Numbered from the stretch's first letter, positions 26,192 to 36,849 are shown. The stretch: DNA of 64,000 nucleotides from Tautonia rosea (GCF_012958305.1 NZ_JABBYO010000005.1:248001-312000), one strand, 5' to 3'. Notes: generated by a model from the sequence alone, not told the origin. Made by a program: numbers and translations.

Positions 26192-28423
26192 TTAACGGCG
26201 GCGCCCGAGCCACCAGGCCAGGGTTGATTCTCCCAGGAGCAGCCCGAGAACCGTGATCAAGAGTCCTCGATGCAACTCCCCACGACGGCCAACCGCCGCG
26301 GCCTCGGACCGGTCGACCGGCCCACCGTCCCAGCTCGAAAAGGTCCAGCGGGGAAACAGGACCGAGAGGGTCGAGGCATCCACCCGAGACAGGTCACTTT
26401 CGACCGGGTCCGGGTTGACTGCGAAGGTCAATTCTTGAGCCACCGGAGGTCCGACCCGAGCCAAGTACACTCCGGATAGGTCTGTTCCTTCGAAAAGGAA
26501 CCGCGCGCCATCACCCTCATCTGCGAGCCGACCCGGTTCTTCCCGGCCATCGGGACGAAGCACCGAGGCCACCGCGTTGAGCGAATTTGTATCAATTGCC
26601 TGATCAAGGCCCTGGCCAACCGCAACGTTACGTTGAGCCATCCGACCCGAGGCCGCGAAGTATGTCATCTGCTCCAGCACTGGCGGATAGCTCGGGTGCA
26701 ACGGCCAGGTGGTCCAGTCATCGTCAGCCGTGGTGGCAACCTGGACGACGGTCCCGCGATGACGACGCATCGTAAGCATCGCCGGCCGGCCATCCGTAAA
26801 ATCCATCACCCTGCGGGCTGTTGAGCCCTCGGGCACCAGTAAATCGTGCGATCGCCAGGAACGCACGGCCGTCAGGCCGGAGACCACCTGAGCGGCCGCT
26901 CCTTGATAGATCGCGACGATCGGGTGGTCAAAGTCAAGCGGATCGAACTCCGGTGCACCCGCAAGTTGCTCGCTGATCTCATCGCCTGAGGAAACAACGT
27001 CCCCAATGCGAGCCGGCAAGAACCCGGGACCTTCGAAGGTTTCCGAGCCCGGAATTCCTGCGAAAAGGTTCGCGTTATACTCGTCCGCCTGGAGCCGATC
27101 TCCACCGAAGAGAACCAGGCCGCCTCCTCGACGCAGGAACCGGTCGATCGCTTCAATCTCTCCTCGGCTAAAGCGAGCCACGTTGCAGAGGAAGATCACA
27201 TCGTAACGCTCCAAGTCGCGGCGGGTCAGTTGCGACTCGGTGACGACCTCGACTCCGATGGGCGAGGGGGTTCGATCGGACCCTTCGGAAGGGCTCAGCG
27301 CCTGTGCAAGGTAATCCGTTTCCGACTGGAACGGTTCCGGGTTGTAGTCGCCATTGACGAGCAAGACTTCCAGCGAGTCTCGAACCGGCACGGTCAGTCG
27401 CCGAACGTCGTCGACCGCGAGTCGATCTTCGTCGAGCCTGACTTCAACCACATGGTCGCCGGGATCCTCGAATCGATACGAGAAAGCCACGGGAACATCC
27501 TGGCCGGGCGGGAGATCAACCCGCCGTTCCGGACCGAGACGGCCATCAATGACCAACTGGGCGCGGACACCCGTTTCAACCTCCGAACCGAAGTTCGCCA
27601 GTCGAGCCGTGATGACTACCGGAGGCCCGTCTCGCACGACGATCGGAGCATCGAGCTTCAAGTCGATGACTGCTCGGTTCGATCGGCCAGTGTCTCCCAG
27701 GTCAACGACGACACAGTTGGCTCGATCCTCTTCCAATGCGGCCACGTTTCGCTTCAGGGCGTTTTCCCATTCTGGATCGACCTGCCAGGTGGCGGCTTGC
27801 AAGTCGCTGAGAAAGAGCACTTCCTTCTGAGGAATATCGGAAGTCGCCAGGACCTCTCGGAGTTTCGTAAATGTGGCGTCGAGATCACCTTTGCCGTGAG
27901 TTGGCTGGAGCTGTTTGAGTTCCTCGCGAACCTCCGCATGATTCGGAGAGGGAGCGCCGATGACCACCTTCGGCGGATTCCCGAGCATGAGAACGCTGAT
28001 GGCGTCACCATTGCGTGCCCCTTGGATGTACGCGTCGGCATACTCCGTGGCTCGGGAGAATCTCGACCGCTCGGCCGAGGTGTGGGTCATGCTCATCGTG
28101 CCGTCGAGGACTAGGACACGGTGCGTTCGTTTCCCTGCCAGCAGCGGCACTGCACCAATTGACTCCAGAAACGGCTGGGCCAGCGCCAGAACCACACAGA
28201 CGACCAGGAGGGTTCGAACGGCAAGTAAGAGCCAGTGTTCCAGACGAATCCGGCGCTGGTTCTTACGGATCGCGGCCAGCAGAAATCGCATGGCCGCCCA
28301 CGACTCTTCCCGGTATCGCCGACGGTTCAGCAAGTGGAGGAGTAGCGGTACGGCGGCTGCCGCAAGCCCCCAAAGCAAGAAGGGGTTGGCGAACCCAATG
28401 GCGAGAAGCGGAAGGCTCGTCAC
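26192..28423 (-). CDS. BatA-domain VWA membrane protein
   Basis: A protein of 743 residues. The N-terminus is the aerotolerance (BatA) domain: FANPFLLWGLAAAAVPLLLH, the LLNRRRYREE turn and a second membrane segment near 64-85. A VWA-like domain follows, but its metal site reads Asp107-Gly-Thr109-Met-Ser111 instead of D-x-S-x-S. Later regions resemble the amidotransferase-like fold of its neighbour, and a C-terminal membrane helix ends in WWLGRRR. GTG start. It is transcribed between DUF58 and the VWA/GATase-like gene, the usual order. Probably part of a membrane complex remodelled by the MoxR ATPase. Confidence 0.87.
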   Translation of the reverse strand: MTSLPLLAIGFANPFLLWGLAAAAVPLLLHLLNRRRYREESWAAMRFLLAAIRKNQRRIRLEHWLLLAVRTLLVVCVVLALAQPFLESIGAVPLLAGKRTHRVLVLDGTMSMTHTSAERSRFSRATEYADAYIQGARNGDAISVLMLGNPPKVVIGAPSPNHAEVREELKQLQPTHGKGDLDATFTKLREVLATSDIPQKEVLFLSDLQAATWQVDPEWENALKRNVAALEEDRANCVVVDLGDTGRSNRAVIDLKLDAPIVVRDGPPVVITARLANFGSEVETGVRAQLVIDGRLGPERRVDLPPGQDVPVAFSYRFEDPGDHVVEVRLDEDRLAVDDVRRLTVPVRDSLEVLLVNGDYNPEPFQSETDYLAQALSPSEGSDRTPSPIGVEVVTESQLTRRDLERYDVIFLCNVARFSRGEIEAIDRFLRRGGGLVLFGGDRLQADEYNANLFAGIPGSETFEGPGFLPARIGDVVSSGDEISEQLAGAPEFDPLDFDHPIVAIYQGAAAQVVSGLTAVRSWRSHDLLVPEGSTARRVMDFTDGRPAMLTMRRHRGTVVQVATTADDDWTTWPLHPSYPPVLEQMTYFAASGRMAQRNVAVGQGLDQAIDTNSLNAVASVLRPDGREEPGRLADEGDGARFLFEGTDLSGVYLARVGPPVAQELTFAVNPDPVESDLSRVDASTLSVLFPRWTFSSWDGGPVDRSEAAAVGRRGELHRGLLITVLGLLLGESTLAWWLGRRR

Positions 28424-28570
28424 AACGGTCGTCCCGGGTCGAAGTTGGTTCAGCGGAATCGATTACGGATCGGGCAGAAGCATGTGGCTCGAAAGGTTTG
28501 AATCAACGCCCTTCACGGTTCATGTCATCCTACGGACCGGGCCAGCCTCCGGACAGGGTAGTCTCGTCGG

Positions 28571-29491
28571 TCAAACCCGTCGGGGTCCTTTGCGGGTCCG
28601 GGCGGATCGAGTGGCCAGATAGCCGGTCAATGCCGTATCGAGTGGCTGATCAGTTCGGAGGGGTACGTAGTCGATATCGGCCAGTCGACACCCTTTACGC
28701 ACCGCATCGGTAAACGCCGAGAGCTCAGCCAGATAACCGTCTCGCAGGGCTGCGGGATCGGTCAGTAGTTCTTCGGGCACCTCAAGGCCTTTGAACTTCG
28801 TTACTTGTCGGAACGGAAACTCAACCTCGGCCGGGTCAAGCACGTGGAAGACGACCACCTCATGACCCCGATGGCGGAAATGCTTCAACCCACCGAGCAG
28901 TTCGGGGGCGTCTCCGTCGAGCAGGTCACTGATGAGAACCACGATTCCTCGTCGACCGATCCGCTCGGCCATCTCGTGAAGTACAGGCCCAAGACCGGTC
29001 CGTTCCCTGGCCGCCTCGCCGTCCATGACCCGGATCAATTCCTTCAGATGAGACGGCTGCCCCGACGGGCGTACGTAGCGCCGGATGCGGTCATCGAACA
29101 CAGCCAGACCCACCGAGTCCTGCTGCTGCAAGACCAGGTAGGACAGGGCTGAGGCGATGTACTGCCCATAGCGGAGTTTCGACACATTGCCTTCCGAGGC
29201 ATACCCCATCGAGGCGCTGGCGTCGATGAGCAGATACGTCAGAAGGTTGGTCTCCTCCTCGTACTGCTTCAGGTAGTACTTGTCGGTCTTCGACCAGACT
29301 TTCCAGTCGATGTGGCGCACATCGTCACCGGGAGCGTACTCGCGGTGCTGCGAGAACTCGACCGAGAATCCGTGATAGGGACTCTTGTGCATCCCGGCGA
29401 CATAGCCTTCGACGATCAGGCGGGCCTGAAGCCCGAGCCCCTCGACGTTAGCTAGCGTCTGCGGATTTAAATAGTTTTGGTACTCGACCAC
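28571..29491 (-). CDS. DUF58 domain protein
   Basis: A protein of 306 residues of the DUF58 family, the usual partner of MoxR ATPases. The conserved segment [20 protein letters not shown] (52-71) is present, followed by a VWA-like fold with a canonical metal site Asp90-x-Ser92-x-Ser94. No membrane segment, so it is cytoplasmic. Its start overlaps the end of moxR by 44 bp, which indicates tight translational coupling. It is thought to present substrates or partners to the ATPase, but the client is not known. Confidence 0.92.
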   Translation of the reverse strand: MVEYQNYLNPQTLANVEGLGLQARLIVEGYVAGMHKSPYHGFSVEFSQHREYAPGDDVRHIDWKVWSKTDKYYLKQYEEETNLLTYLLIDASASMGYASEGNVSKLRYGQYIASALSYLVLQQQDSVGLAVFDDRIRRYVRPSGQPSHLKELIRVMDGEAARERTGLGPVLHEMAERIGRRGIVVLISDLLDGDAPELLGGLKHFRHRGHEVVVFHVLDPAEVEFPFRQVTKFKGLEVPEELLTDPAALRDGYLAELSAFTDAVRKGCRLADIDYVPLRTDQPLDTALTGYLATRSARTRKGPRRV

Positions 29492-30527
29492 TCTCGGACG
29501 CCTCGCTCGGGTCGGCCGAGAGCGACGTGACCAGCCGGGCGATCACGTCGTCCGGTCGGAGTCCTTCCGCCTCGGCATTGAAGTTGGTGACAATGCGGTG
29601 CCGCAGCACCGGCCCAGCAACGGCCCGGATGTCCTCGATTGAGACGTAAGGCCGCCCCATCAAGACCGCGCGGGCTTTACCCGCCAAAACGAGATACTGA
29701 CTGGCCCGAGGGCCCGCTCCCCAGCTCACGAAATCACGGACAAACTGTGGCGAATCGGCCTGGGTCGGACGGGTCAAACGGGCAAGCCTCACCGCGTATC
29801 GTCCCACGTGATCGGCCACGGGGACCTTGCGGACAATTTGCTGCATCTCCAGGATGTCGGCTCCCGAAAGCACCTTGTCCACTGACGGGGGCTTGGCTGA
29901 TGTCGTCACACGGACAACCTCAAGCTCCTCGTCCTCGGTCGGATAATCGACCAAAATGTTGAGCATGAATCGGTCAAGCTGCGCCTCGGGAAGCGGGTAG
30001 GTCCCTTCCTGCTCGATTGGGTTTTGCGTGGCCAACACGAAAAACGGATCGGGCAAGCGATGCCGCTCTCCGCCCACGGTCGCTTGACGCTCCTGCATGG
30101 CTTCAAGCAAGGCCGCCTGAGTCTTCGGCGGAGTTCGGTTGATCTCGTCCGCCAGAATCAGGTTCGCGAAGATCGGTCCTCGAAGAAATTTGAACTGACG
30201 GACACCCGTCGCCTTGTCTTCCTGAATCACCTCGGTCCCGGTAATGTCCGAGGGCATCAGGTCGGGGGTGAACTGAATGCGATTAAAGCTCAGGTTCAGG
30301 GCGTCGGCCAGGGTGTGGATCATCAGGGTCTTGGCCAGACCAGGAACCCCAATGAGCAGACAGTGACCCCGGGCGAAGATGGCAATCAAGAGCTCTTCCA
30401 GCACATCCTGCTGGCCGACGATGATCTTACCCATCTCCGAGCGGAGCTTTTGGAACGCGTCCGTGAGGCGCTCGACTGCAGCGAGATCCTCGTGCGGCAT
30501 CGGCTGCGGATTCTCGGAATCAGACAC
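29448..30527 (-). CDS. MoxR family AAA+ ATPase
   Basis: A protein of 359 residues. GVPGLAKT (about 60-67) is the Walker A motif, LILADEIN (about 123-130) the Walker [21 protein letters not shown] contains sensor 1 and the conserved MoxR segment, and RFMLNI follows. MoxR ATPases act as chaperones for assembly of complexes with VWA-domain partners. The frame can start at TTG 30542, but GTG at 30527 has GGAGG 5 nt upstream and is chosen. It begins the run moxR - DUF58 - BatA - VWA and lies 143 bp downstream of the PQQ/TPR gene on the same strand. Confidence 0.94.
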   Translation of the reverse strand: MSDSENPQPMPHEDLAAVERLTDAFQKLRSEMGKIIVGQQDVLEELLIAIFARGHCLLIGVPGLAKTLMIHTLADALNLSFNRIQFTPDLMPSDITGTEVIQEDKATGVRQFKFLRGPIFANLILADEINRTPPKTQAALLEAMQERQATVGGERHRLPDPFFVLATQNPIEQEGTYPLPEAQLDRFMLNILVDYPTEDEELEVVRVTTSAKPPSVDKVLSGADILEMQQIVRKVPVADHVGRYAVRLARLTRPTQADSPQFVRDFVSWGAGPRASQYLVLAGKARAVLMGRPYVSIEDIRAVAGPVLRHRIVTNFNAEAEGLRPDDVIARLVTSLSADPSEASESGRVPKLFKSADAS

Positions 30528-30669
30528 GGGGACCTCCGTCAAGCGGGTCGGGGCAGAACAAGTGAGAAGGTTGCGGGGTTTTCAGGAGCAAGGCCAGCCG
30601 ACGAACCGAAAGGCCGATCCTAACACAACGCGACCCATCTGGGGGCGAACTTGAAAACAAAGACTGGAC

Positions 30670-33600
30670 TCAAGGTGCAGACAGGTCACGCAAGGTCGCC
30701 TGAGGTTCCTGTGGTTTCCATCCCGAAAGTCGTACCATGCCCAAGTCTCCAGCCACACTGATTCCGTCGGAATGGAGTCGAACCGTACGACCCGCTCCGG
30801 CTCCATCGACAACCAGCCGCTGAACCCGCTGGCCGGATGCTCGACCCAGGAGGTTGAGCACTACGGGAGTGTTGGAGGTCGTACCCGGCGTGCCGTCGCC
30901 GAGACGATAGACAAGCACACAGTCGGCGGTCAATTCAAGGCCCCAAGTCTCGTTCAAGTCACCGGGAAGCGAGACACCCCAGTTGCGTTCGCCATCCCGC
31001 AACGACAGCGCAGAAACACTCAGGCCAGGTCCCTTTTGTCCCATCACGTAGACTGCGTCACTCCCAAGGACGATCGACTCGTTCCGACGATCCGATCGAA
31101 ATCGTCCCAGCTTCGTAGACCAAAGCACTTTGCCGTTCGTCGGATCAAGCCGCTGAAGCGTCTCACCGCGAAGCACGAGCAATCGCTCGAAATCGCCCAG
31201 GACCAGGGGATCGCTGGGTGATGGCCGCGGCGAAGAAGGTAAAGGAGACGGCTCCCGGGCCTCCCAGATGGCCTGGCCGCTTTCGAGATCCATCAAGACC
31301 ACCGAGGACCCATCAGGCACGATCGCCACACGATCCAGGGCCACCGCATGGGGATCACGTCGCCACGGACCGGCCGATTCTTCTTGCGGGAACATTCCGA
31401 GCGTCCGGCCGTCCCTCGCATCAAGAACGATCATCGCGTTGGGCATTCGCGACTGGATCACAACTCGTGAAAGCCCCAGGCCAAGGTGTGAATCCATGGA
31501 GATTGCCGAGGTGCGATAGGTCCAAAGCGGACGCCCTGCGATCGGGTCGAGGCAAACCAATTCACGGTCGCCTCGGAGAAAATACAGACGATCACCGTGG
31601 AGCCGAAACCCTTGGAATCCGGATGAGGACGGAGCTTCCCGACGATTCGCCTCCGCTCGCATTTGAGGCGGGGGAGGACCAAAGGCGAGTTCCCCATCCT
31701 GCGAATGAACGTCCCAAAGCGGCTTCCCCGCGATCAGGTCGAAACCAACAATCTGGTCAGAGGTCGCGAGAATCAGGTGTCCCCCGGCAATGCCTGACCA
31801 CGACGGACGAGCAACCAGTTCCCACTCCCAGACCGACTTCCCTGTCTCAGGATCAATTCCTTGTAACTGACCCTGACCCATCAATACATCCGGCCAATCA
31901 TCCCCAAAGAGCGGTCGAGTGGTAGGGTCGTCGATCGGCAACGGAGCAAATTCCGAAGGCCAGAAGAACGGATCGAGTGGACCGAGCGGAGGTTCGATCA
32001 CCTGAGTTCGCATCCTCAGCAGTTCCTCCTTCGACGCCAGTCGATCGTTCACGTACGAATCGATCGAAGAAACCGTGCCCGAGAGCTCGACTTTCAGCGA
32101 TCCGTAACGCGAATCCGCCAGCAAATATGCCTCCCGAGCCTCGGTGTTCAGATCAATCGCCTCGTAGCAGCGAGCAATCCCAAGGAGACCACGTGCCCGT
32201 TGGCTGTCCTCTGAGGCGGAAACAAGAAGCTGATGATAGGCTCGGGCCGCTTCTGACCAGTCCCCGCGCTGTTCGGAGAGTGTTCCAATTGCTTCAAGCG
32301 CGTCGGGAACATGCCGGGAGGCCGGATAACGAAGTACGACTTCCTCAAGCTGTCGAAGGTCGTCGTTCGCTCGCCCCTTTCGAAACAACTCGGACGCTTC
32401 GGCCTCGAATCGGGCATAACGTTCTGGCCCAGATTCCTGAATGAGCCATCGCAAACGATCGACCAACAGCAGTTCTGCCCGAAGGCTTCGATGTTCATCT
32501 GCAGGAAGGTCGATCTGACGAACCTCGGGACGGCTCAATGCGGTTTGCAACACCTCAACCGCGCCGGCCGAATCTCCCATCTCATGCCGGGCATCGGCCA
32601 ACGCCAGTTCGGCTTCAATCCGAGCCTGATCCCCTGGTGCTGTCGCAATCGCCTGTTCCAACCGCTCGGAAGCCGACCGCGGATCACCCTGACTGAGAGA
32701 CTCTGTCGCAAGCTTCAGAAAAATCTTGAATCGTTCGGCACGAGTCGCATCGAGGAGCCGACGGCCGTCGATTCGATCTGAGGGACTCGCCAACTCCACC
32801 ACCCGATCCAGACTATCCAGCGCTTCCTGGTCATGACCGAGTGCCTCTGCGGTGCGAGCCAGGCGATAGTAGAGATCTGGTTTCTTAGGTTCCTCGGCGA
32901 TTCGTTCCCGATAATATCGGAGCATCCGGGTTGGTTTGCAAAAGACCCTGAGATGATCCCGTTCAGCAATCAGCAGATACCCGTCTCCGGCGACAAGATT
33001 GCCTCCCCCACACCCAAATGACTCCCGTAATGCAATCGGCGGCCGATCGGTCGGTCTACCGGTCATCTGATCAAGGATGTAGAGGGTGTCTCGGGTCGGC
33101 CAGTAGATTTCGCCCCCCGCCAGCAAACCGCGTCCGTATCCTTGTTCCAGAGTCTGCCCTTCGGGCCATCGCGATCGGATGCTGCCATCTTCAATGTCAA
33201 TCGTCCAGACATGATTGCCTGTCACGACCAGATTCCCTGACGCGACGCCGAGCAGATGAGTCACACGACCACCCGGATTGCTCTCCCAGACCAGTAGGCC
33301 GCTTGAGCGATCAAACGCAAGCACTCGGTCGGTGTCCTCCGGGGCGACGATCACCGTGTTTCCATGCACGATCGCGGGATTATGCGTCACCGGCGTTGCC
33401 AGCCCCGTCACGCCGGCCATGCGTCTCGGATACGAGGCGAGCCAGTTGATCCGACCCGATTGGGCGTCGATCGATGCAAGAGCTCCCAGATCGGTCTGAT
33501 AGTAGATCGTTGAGCCACCGAGCGTCAGAAGCCGATGACCAAGTTCCGGGTTAACAATCATGCCCCGATTCCGAGCCCCAGGAACCCGACTGAAACTGGC

Positions 33601-35142
33601 CGAGGTTCCTGAGCAAACGTACCGAACCCAACGGGTCTGACCCGAATCGGGATCAAGACAGGCGACCCAGGTGAGCGCCTGGGTTCCTGGCTTCAACAGG
33701 GCGACGTAGACCCCGTGTTCATCAACAATGGGGGCACCGCCAAACGCTACCTGACCAGTCAATGCCCCTTGATTCTCCTGGCCGGGACCGGCCATCACCT
33801 GATCTGCGGTCTGAATCCAGAGAGGGGAATCGGGTCGGGAACGATCCAGGGCAATGATTGCCGTCGGTGGGGCCGTCGACATGTTTCGCCCCTGAAATGC
33901 TGCTCCATAAGGCCCAAGTCTTGCGTAAATCCGACCATCGAAGACTGTCAACGTGTGGCGTTCAATACCAAACGTCGGCTGAGCAGCGGAGGGGGCTGAC
34001 GGAGGAGGAGCGGCTCGCCAGGACGGAGCGGGCACTGCAATCCCCTCGGGACTCCCTTCCAGGGGGTAACCAAGGACTGAGTGACCGTCCGTAAGAAAGA
34101 CCTCGTCTCCTTCCAGTACCGGGAAAAAGGACGGAAAATCATCCTCCGGCATGCCGAAATCCTGACCAAAACGTCGAGGACTCGCAGCCAGATTGGCACT
34201 GGAGTCGAACGGCGTTCGTAACGGAATCGACCAAACCAGGGCTCCTGGATCGACCGGCTCGGTCAACGCTTTCGACCGTGAGGAAGCACCGGCGAAGGTC
34301 GGCCATCGGGAATCGAGCGATGTGGGAAGCCGCAGTTGATCCTGCTCCAGAGCCGAGGTCACGATTTCGGCGTAATTGCCTCGGCGTCCTGCCAGCTCAC
34401 CGGTCGCATCCGGGTACGATTCCTCAAACGATTGCAGATCTGCGTTGCCCGAACGCTGACCGATCGCTTCGTTGCAGAGAATGAGCTTCGCGGCAACCCT
34501 GGCAATGTCGATGTCGGGATCAGGATAAATGGACCCCGTCTGGGCGGCATCACTTGGGGGGATCAGCCGGCGGTAAAGCCCCAACGCCTCATCAAACCGC
34601 CCCTCTTGGAACGCCAGATCTGCAAGCAACTCCGTCGCATCGTCACCGAACGAGCTACTGAAGAATGCGTCGACCACGCGTCGCAACGGAATGGGATCGA
34701 ACTGGTCGCGTCCTTGCTCAAACAGGTGTCGTGCCTGGGCATCAACCCGGTTTCGATACAGTTGCAGCGCTTCGGGCGGAAGCAACGCAATCCGGCGTTG
34801 AGCATATTCGCTGACATTGACAAAGACAGCGACCCCCGGCTCTTCCTGATCCGCGCCTCCGTCGAGTGACTCGGCCAGGGTCAGCGCCTCGGGAAACTGC
34901 TGAATCGCTCGCTGATAGAGTTCAACCGCCGAGTCCCATTGCTGCTGACGGACGTGGGACGCCGCAGTCTTGAGCAAGGCTTCTGCCGCGCTACTCGTTT
35001 CCGGATAAATGGTGGAGGCAAGACGCTGAACTCCCTGAGCAGGGAGAATTCCAATCGAAACGACCGAGAGAATCAGCGTCGCGGGAAATCGAACACGCGA
35101 GAGTCGGAAAAGGGCACTGAGGCCTGGCGCATGGGAATACAT
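30670..35142 (-). CDS. secreted PQQ-like beta-propeller and TPR protein
   Basis: About 1490 residues. The ATG at 35142 is preceded by AAGGAG at 6 nt and gives a signal peptide (hydrophobic core ATLILSVVSIGILPAQG), so 63 upstream codons are discarded. TPR-like helices follow (about 45-200), then a first outer-membrane-assembly BamB-like propeller with PQQ repeats (LDPDSGQTRWV, IDAQSGRINWL, FDRSSGLLVWES), a second TPR block (about 790-1050) and a second propeller (IDPETGKSVWEWE, LDPIAGRPLWTYR, LDPTNGKVLWSTK). Probably a periplasmic scaffold for protein interactions. No catalytic PQQ-dehydrogenase residues were recognised. It is the first gene of the long minus-strand cluster. Confidence 0.87.
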   Translation of the reverse strand: MYSHAPGLSALFRLSRVRFPATLILSVVSIGILPAQGVQRLASTIYPETSSAAEALLKTAASHVRQQQWDSAVELYQRAIQQFPEALTLAESLDGGADQEEPGVAVFVNVSEYAQRRIALLPPEALQLYRNRVDAQARHLFEQGRDQFDPIPLRRVVDAFFSSSFGDDATELLADLAFQEGRFDEALGLYRRLIPPSDAAQTGSIYPDPDIDIARVAAKLILCNEAIGQRSGNADLQSFEESYPDATGELAGRRGNYAEIVTSALEQDQLRLPTSLDSRWPTFAGASSRSKALTEPVDPGALVWSIPLRTPFDSSANLAASPRRFGQDFGMPEDDFPSFFPVLEGDEVFLTDGHSVLGYPLEGSPEGIAVPAPSWRAAPPPSAPSAAQPTFGIERHTLTVFDGRIYARLGPYGAAFQGRNMSTAPPTAIIALDRSRPDSPLWIQTADQVMAGPGQENQGALTGQVAFGGAPIVDEHGVYVALLKPGTQALTWVACLDPDSGQTRWVRYVCSGTSASFSRVPGARNRGMIVNPELGHRLLTLGGSTIYYQTDLGALASIDAQSGRINWLASYPRRMAGVTGLATPVTHNPAIVHGNTVIVAPEDTDRVLAFDRSSGLLVWESNPGGRVTHLLGVASGNLVVTGNHVWTIDIEDGSIRSRWPEGQTLEQGYGRGLLAGGEIYWPTRDTLYILDQMTGRPTDRPPIALRESFGCGGGNLVAGDGYLLIAERDHLRVFCKPTRMLRYYRERIAEEPKKPDLYYRLARTAEALGHDQEALDSLDRVVELASPSDRIDGRRLLDATRAERFKIFLKLATESLSQGDPRSASERLEQAIATAPGDQARIEAELALADARHEMGDSAGAVEVLQTALSRPEVRQIDLPADEHRSLRAELLLVDRLRWLIQESGPERYARFEAEASELFRKGRANDDLRQLEEVVLRYPASRHVPDALEAIGTLSEQRGDWSEAARAYHQLLVSASEDSQRARGLLGIARCYEAIDLNTEAREAYLLADSRYGSLKVELSGTVSSIDSYVNDRLASKEELLRMRTQVIEPPLGPLDPFFWPSEFAPLPIDDPTTRPLFGDDWPDVLMGQGQLQGIDPETGKSVWEWELVARPSWSGIAGGHLILATSDQIVGFDLIAGKPLWDVHSQDGELAFGPPPPQMRAEANRREAPSSSGFQGFRLHGDRLYFLRGDRELVCLDPIAGRPLWTYRTSAISMDSHLGLGLSRVVIQSRMPNAMIVLDARDGRTLGMFPQEESAGPWRRDPHAVALDRVAIVPDGSSVVLMDLESGQAIWEAREPSPLPSSPRPSPSDPLVLGDFERLLVLRGETLQRLDPTNGKVLWSTKLGRFRSDRRNESIVLGSDAVYVMGQKGPGLSVSALSLRDGERNWGVSLPGDLNETWGLELTADCVLVYRLGDGTPGTTSNTPVVLNLLGRASGQRVQRLVVDGAGAGRTVRLHSDGISVAGDLGMVRLSGWKPQEPQATLRDLSAP

Positions 35143-35603
35143 CGGCGCTCCTTCCGTGATTTGCCGGTCGAGCGTTCCAGCGGTCCCCCCACTAAGGGGT
35201 GATCGAAGCGTTCTCCGAGATCTGACCCTGACGCACTCGATCCTGGATGGCTCGAGATCGGAACCGACGTCGCGTGCCTTCTGCTTCAAGTTGCTGACCC
35301 TGACCTTGGGTCGTCGCTGACGAGCCTGCATGACTCTGACGAACTTATTGAGGAAGACCCTCCACGCAAGTTACGTGCCTTCTTCCTTCCTTTAGGATAT
35401 GGGCGTCGGCTAGCAGCCGACAAGCCCACCTTTCCCAATTCTCGCCCTCGAATTTAGCAGGATCGCTGCGCAGATGAGCAATCGAACTCGATTGCCGAAG
35501 TCATGAACCGAGCGTCCCGACGTTCCGAAGACAGGAGGTCTAGCCGATCCGACATGGAATCACCTTCCGTCTCAATCGGACCAGACCTCCGATTGCGACC
35601 GTC
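35143..35603. other. intergenic region with a perfect hairpin
   Basis: A 461-bp gap between the cupredoxin-like gene and the PQQ/TPR gene, both on the minus strand. GTCGGCT-AGC-AGCCGAC (35405-35421) is a perfect 7-bp stem, extended by GGGC/GCCC across a two-base bulge. It could end the upstream transcript, though no T-run follows on either strand. Nothing else was seen. The promoter of the nine-gene cluster should lie in the left part. Confidence 0.4.
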
Positions 35604-36386
35604 TCACTTAACCTGGCTGGGGGCAATCTTCACCGGACTGAGGGTCGTTTCTTTTCCGGCGGAAATCGTCACTTCCTGGCCTCTGGCTGCGCCTGCGGTC
35701 ACATAGCCAACCTTCTCGTGCCAGATGACGACGTTCTGCGTCCCCGCGGGGATCCCTTCAATTTCGAAGTTTCCTTGCTCGTCCGTCACAGCAAAAAATG
35801 GATGGTCGAACACCATCAAATACCCCTGCATCCAGGGGTGGATATCACACGCAACCGGCATCGGACGCCGTTCCGCATTTAGAGCTCGAGGCAGTTCGCC
35901 GTTTGCCGGAAGCATGATATTCAAGTTGTTGTTGAAGCCTGCCAGGCGGACGTTGTGAGCCACGGGATCACTTGATTTGAACAGCATTTGCTGCTTTTCA
36001 TACATGGCGGCAACATGCGGAACAAAACGACACGACTGCTGGTCGACCACCACCTGAGGTTCAGATTCGAGCAACTGCTTGACCAGTTCCGGATTCGTGC
36101 CCTTGGGGCGAGCCAGATACACAAGGCAGTACCGAATTCCCTTGCTGGACGAGTCGACGACCAGGCTATCGTCGGGAATCGGTTCGGCCGCGCACACCTG
36201 CGCATCCTTCACGTTTTCCCCCGCCTTGACCTTTGGCTCTAGCTGGGGAATCTGGGGTCCATCCCAGACGACCTGTCCCTTGAGGGTGCCGTATTGGCCC
36301 AGGGCGGCCCCGTGAAGTCCAAGCGAAACACAGAGGCCAAGGCCCAGAACAACAAGGCGTCGCGCCGTCAAGAATTCACTTCGCAT
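35604..36386 (-). CDS. secreted cupredoxin-like protein with carboxypeptidase-regulatory fold
   Basis: A protein of 260 residues with a signal peptide (cleavage near HGAALGQ, about residue 31). The arrangement His144 ... Cys180-x2-His183-x2-Met186 (ACDIHPWMQGYL) matches the ligand set of type 1 copper proteins, and the last 70 residues (TDEQGNFEIEGIPAGTQNVV) form a carboxypeptidase-regulatory-like beta sandwich. Proteins of this sort are often named methylamine-utilisation-like in planctomycetes. A periplasmic electron-transfer or copper-binding role is inferred. Upstream lie a small lipoprotein and a degenerate Rieske protein on the same strand. Confidence 0.75.
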   Translation of the reverse strand: MRSEFLTARRLVVLGLGLCVSLGLHGAALGQYGTLKGQVVWDGPQIPQLEPKVKAGENVKDAQVCAAEPIPDDSLVVDSSSKGIRYCLVYLARPKGTNPELVKQLLESEPQVVVDQQSCRFVPHVAAMYEKQQMLFKSSDPVAHNVRLAGFNNNLNIMLPANGELPRALNAERRPMPVACDIHPWMQGYLMVFDHPFFAVTDEQGNFEIEGIPAGTQNVVIWHEKVGYVTAGAARGQEVTISAGKETTLSPVKIAPSQVK

Positions 36387-36539
36387 CAGGAAAGGTCCTC
36401 GCGGTAGGAAATCCAGGAGGGAATGGTCTGGCAGGAAACGGACGGCTTCATCCTAGCAGATCATCCGTCCGTGCGCCACCACTGGGGAGGAGAAGGTGCG
36501 ATCGAAGGTCGACCTCCCGGTCGGAAGAGACGCGTCTCG

Positions 36540-36728
36540 TCACTCCACGGTTTCAAGTAGTGCGTCGCCTCCTCCAGCGTCTGCAGAAGCCGTCGTGCCC
36601 GGTTCGGGAACCACCACCGCACCACCAAGATCCGGCTGAGTCTCCCCACAGCCGACCAGGGGCGTCAGAGCCAGCAACACCACGAACCGCATGGCTCGGG
36701 AAAATCCATCGCTTCTCATTTGTCTCAT
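36540..36728 (-). CDS. small lipoprotein
   Basis: A short protein of 62 residues with a type II signal peptide: FVVLLALTPLVGC ends in a lipobox cysteine, after which about 35 acidic, Gly/Ala-rich residues remain. The start at 36728 is set by GGAG 7 nt upstream, and the frame is open further up without meaning. It sits 121 bp after the degenerate Rieske gene and 153 bp before the cupredoxin-like gene. No family recognised. A real gene is likely because the lipobox, start and ribosome binding site agree. Confidence 0.6.
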   Translation of the reverse strand: MRQMRSDGFSRAMRFVVLLALTPLVGCGETQPDLGGAVVVPEPGTTASADAGGGDALLETVE

Positions 36729-36849
36729 CAACATGCTCCGTAAGGGAACCAGATACCTTGGTGCCACCTGAGCAGATGTCAGGGAAGAGTTTGCCAACCG
36801 ACCTCGGTTCAGACTCCAGAGGTGCTCTCTCTCCTCCGGGGAGGTTCGG

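Noticed and set aside
27230-28114. Open frame of 294 codons on the plus strand
   Set aside because: Antisense to the BatA-like gene, composition typical of a shadow frame.
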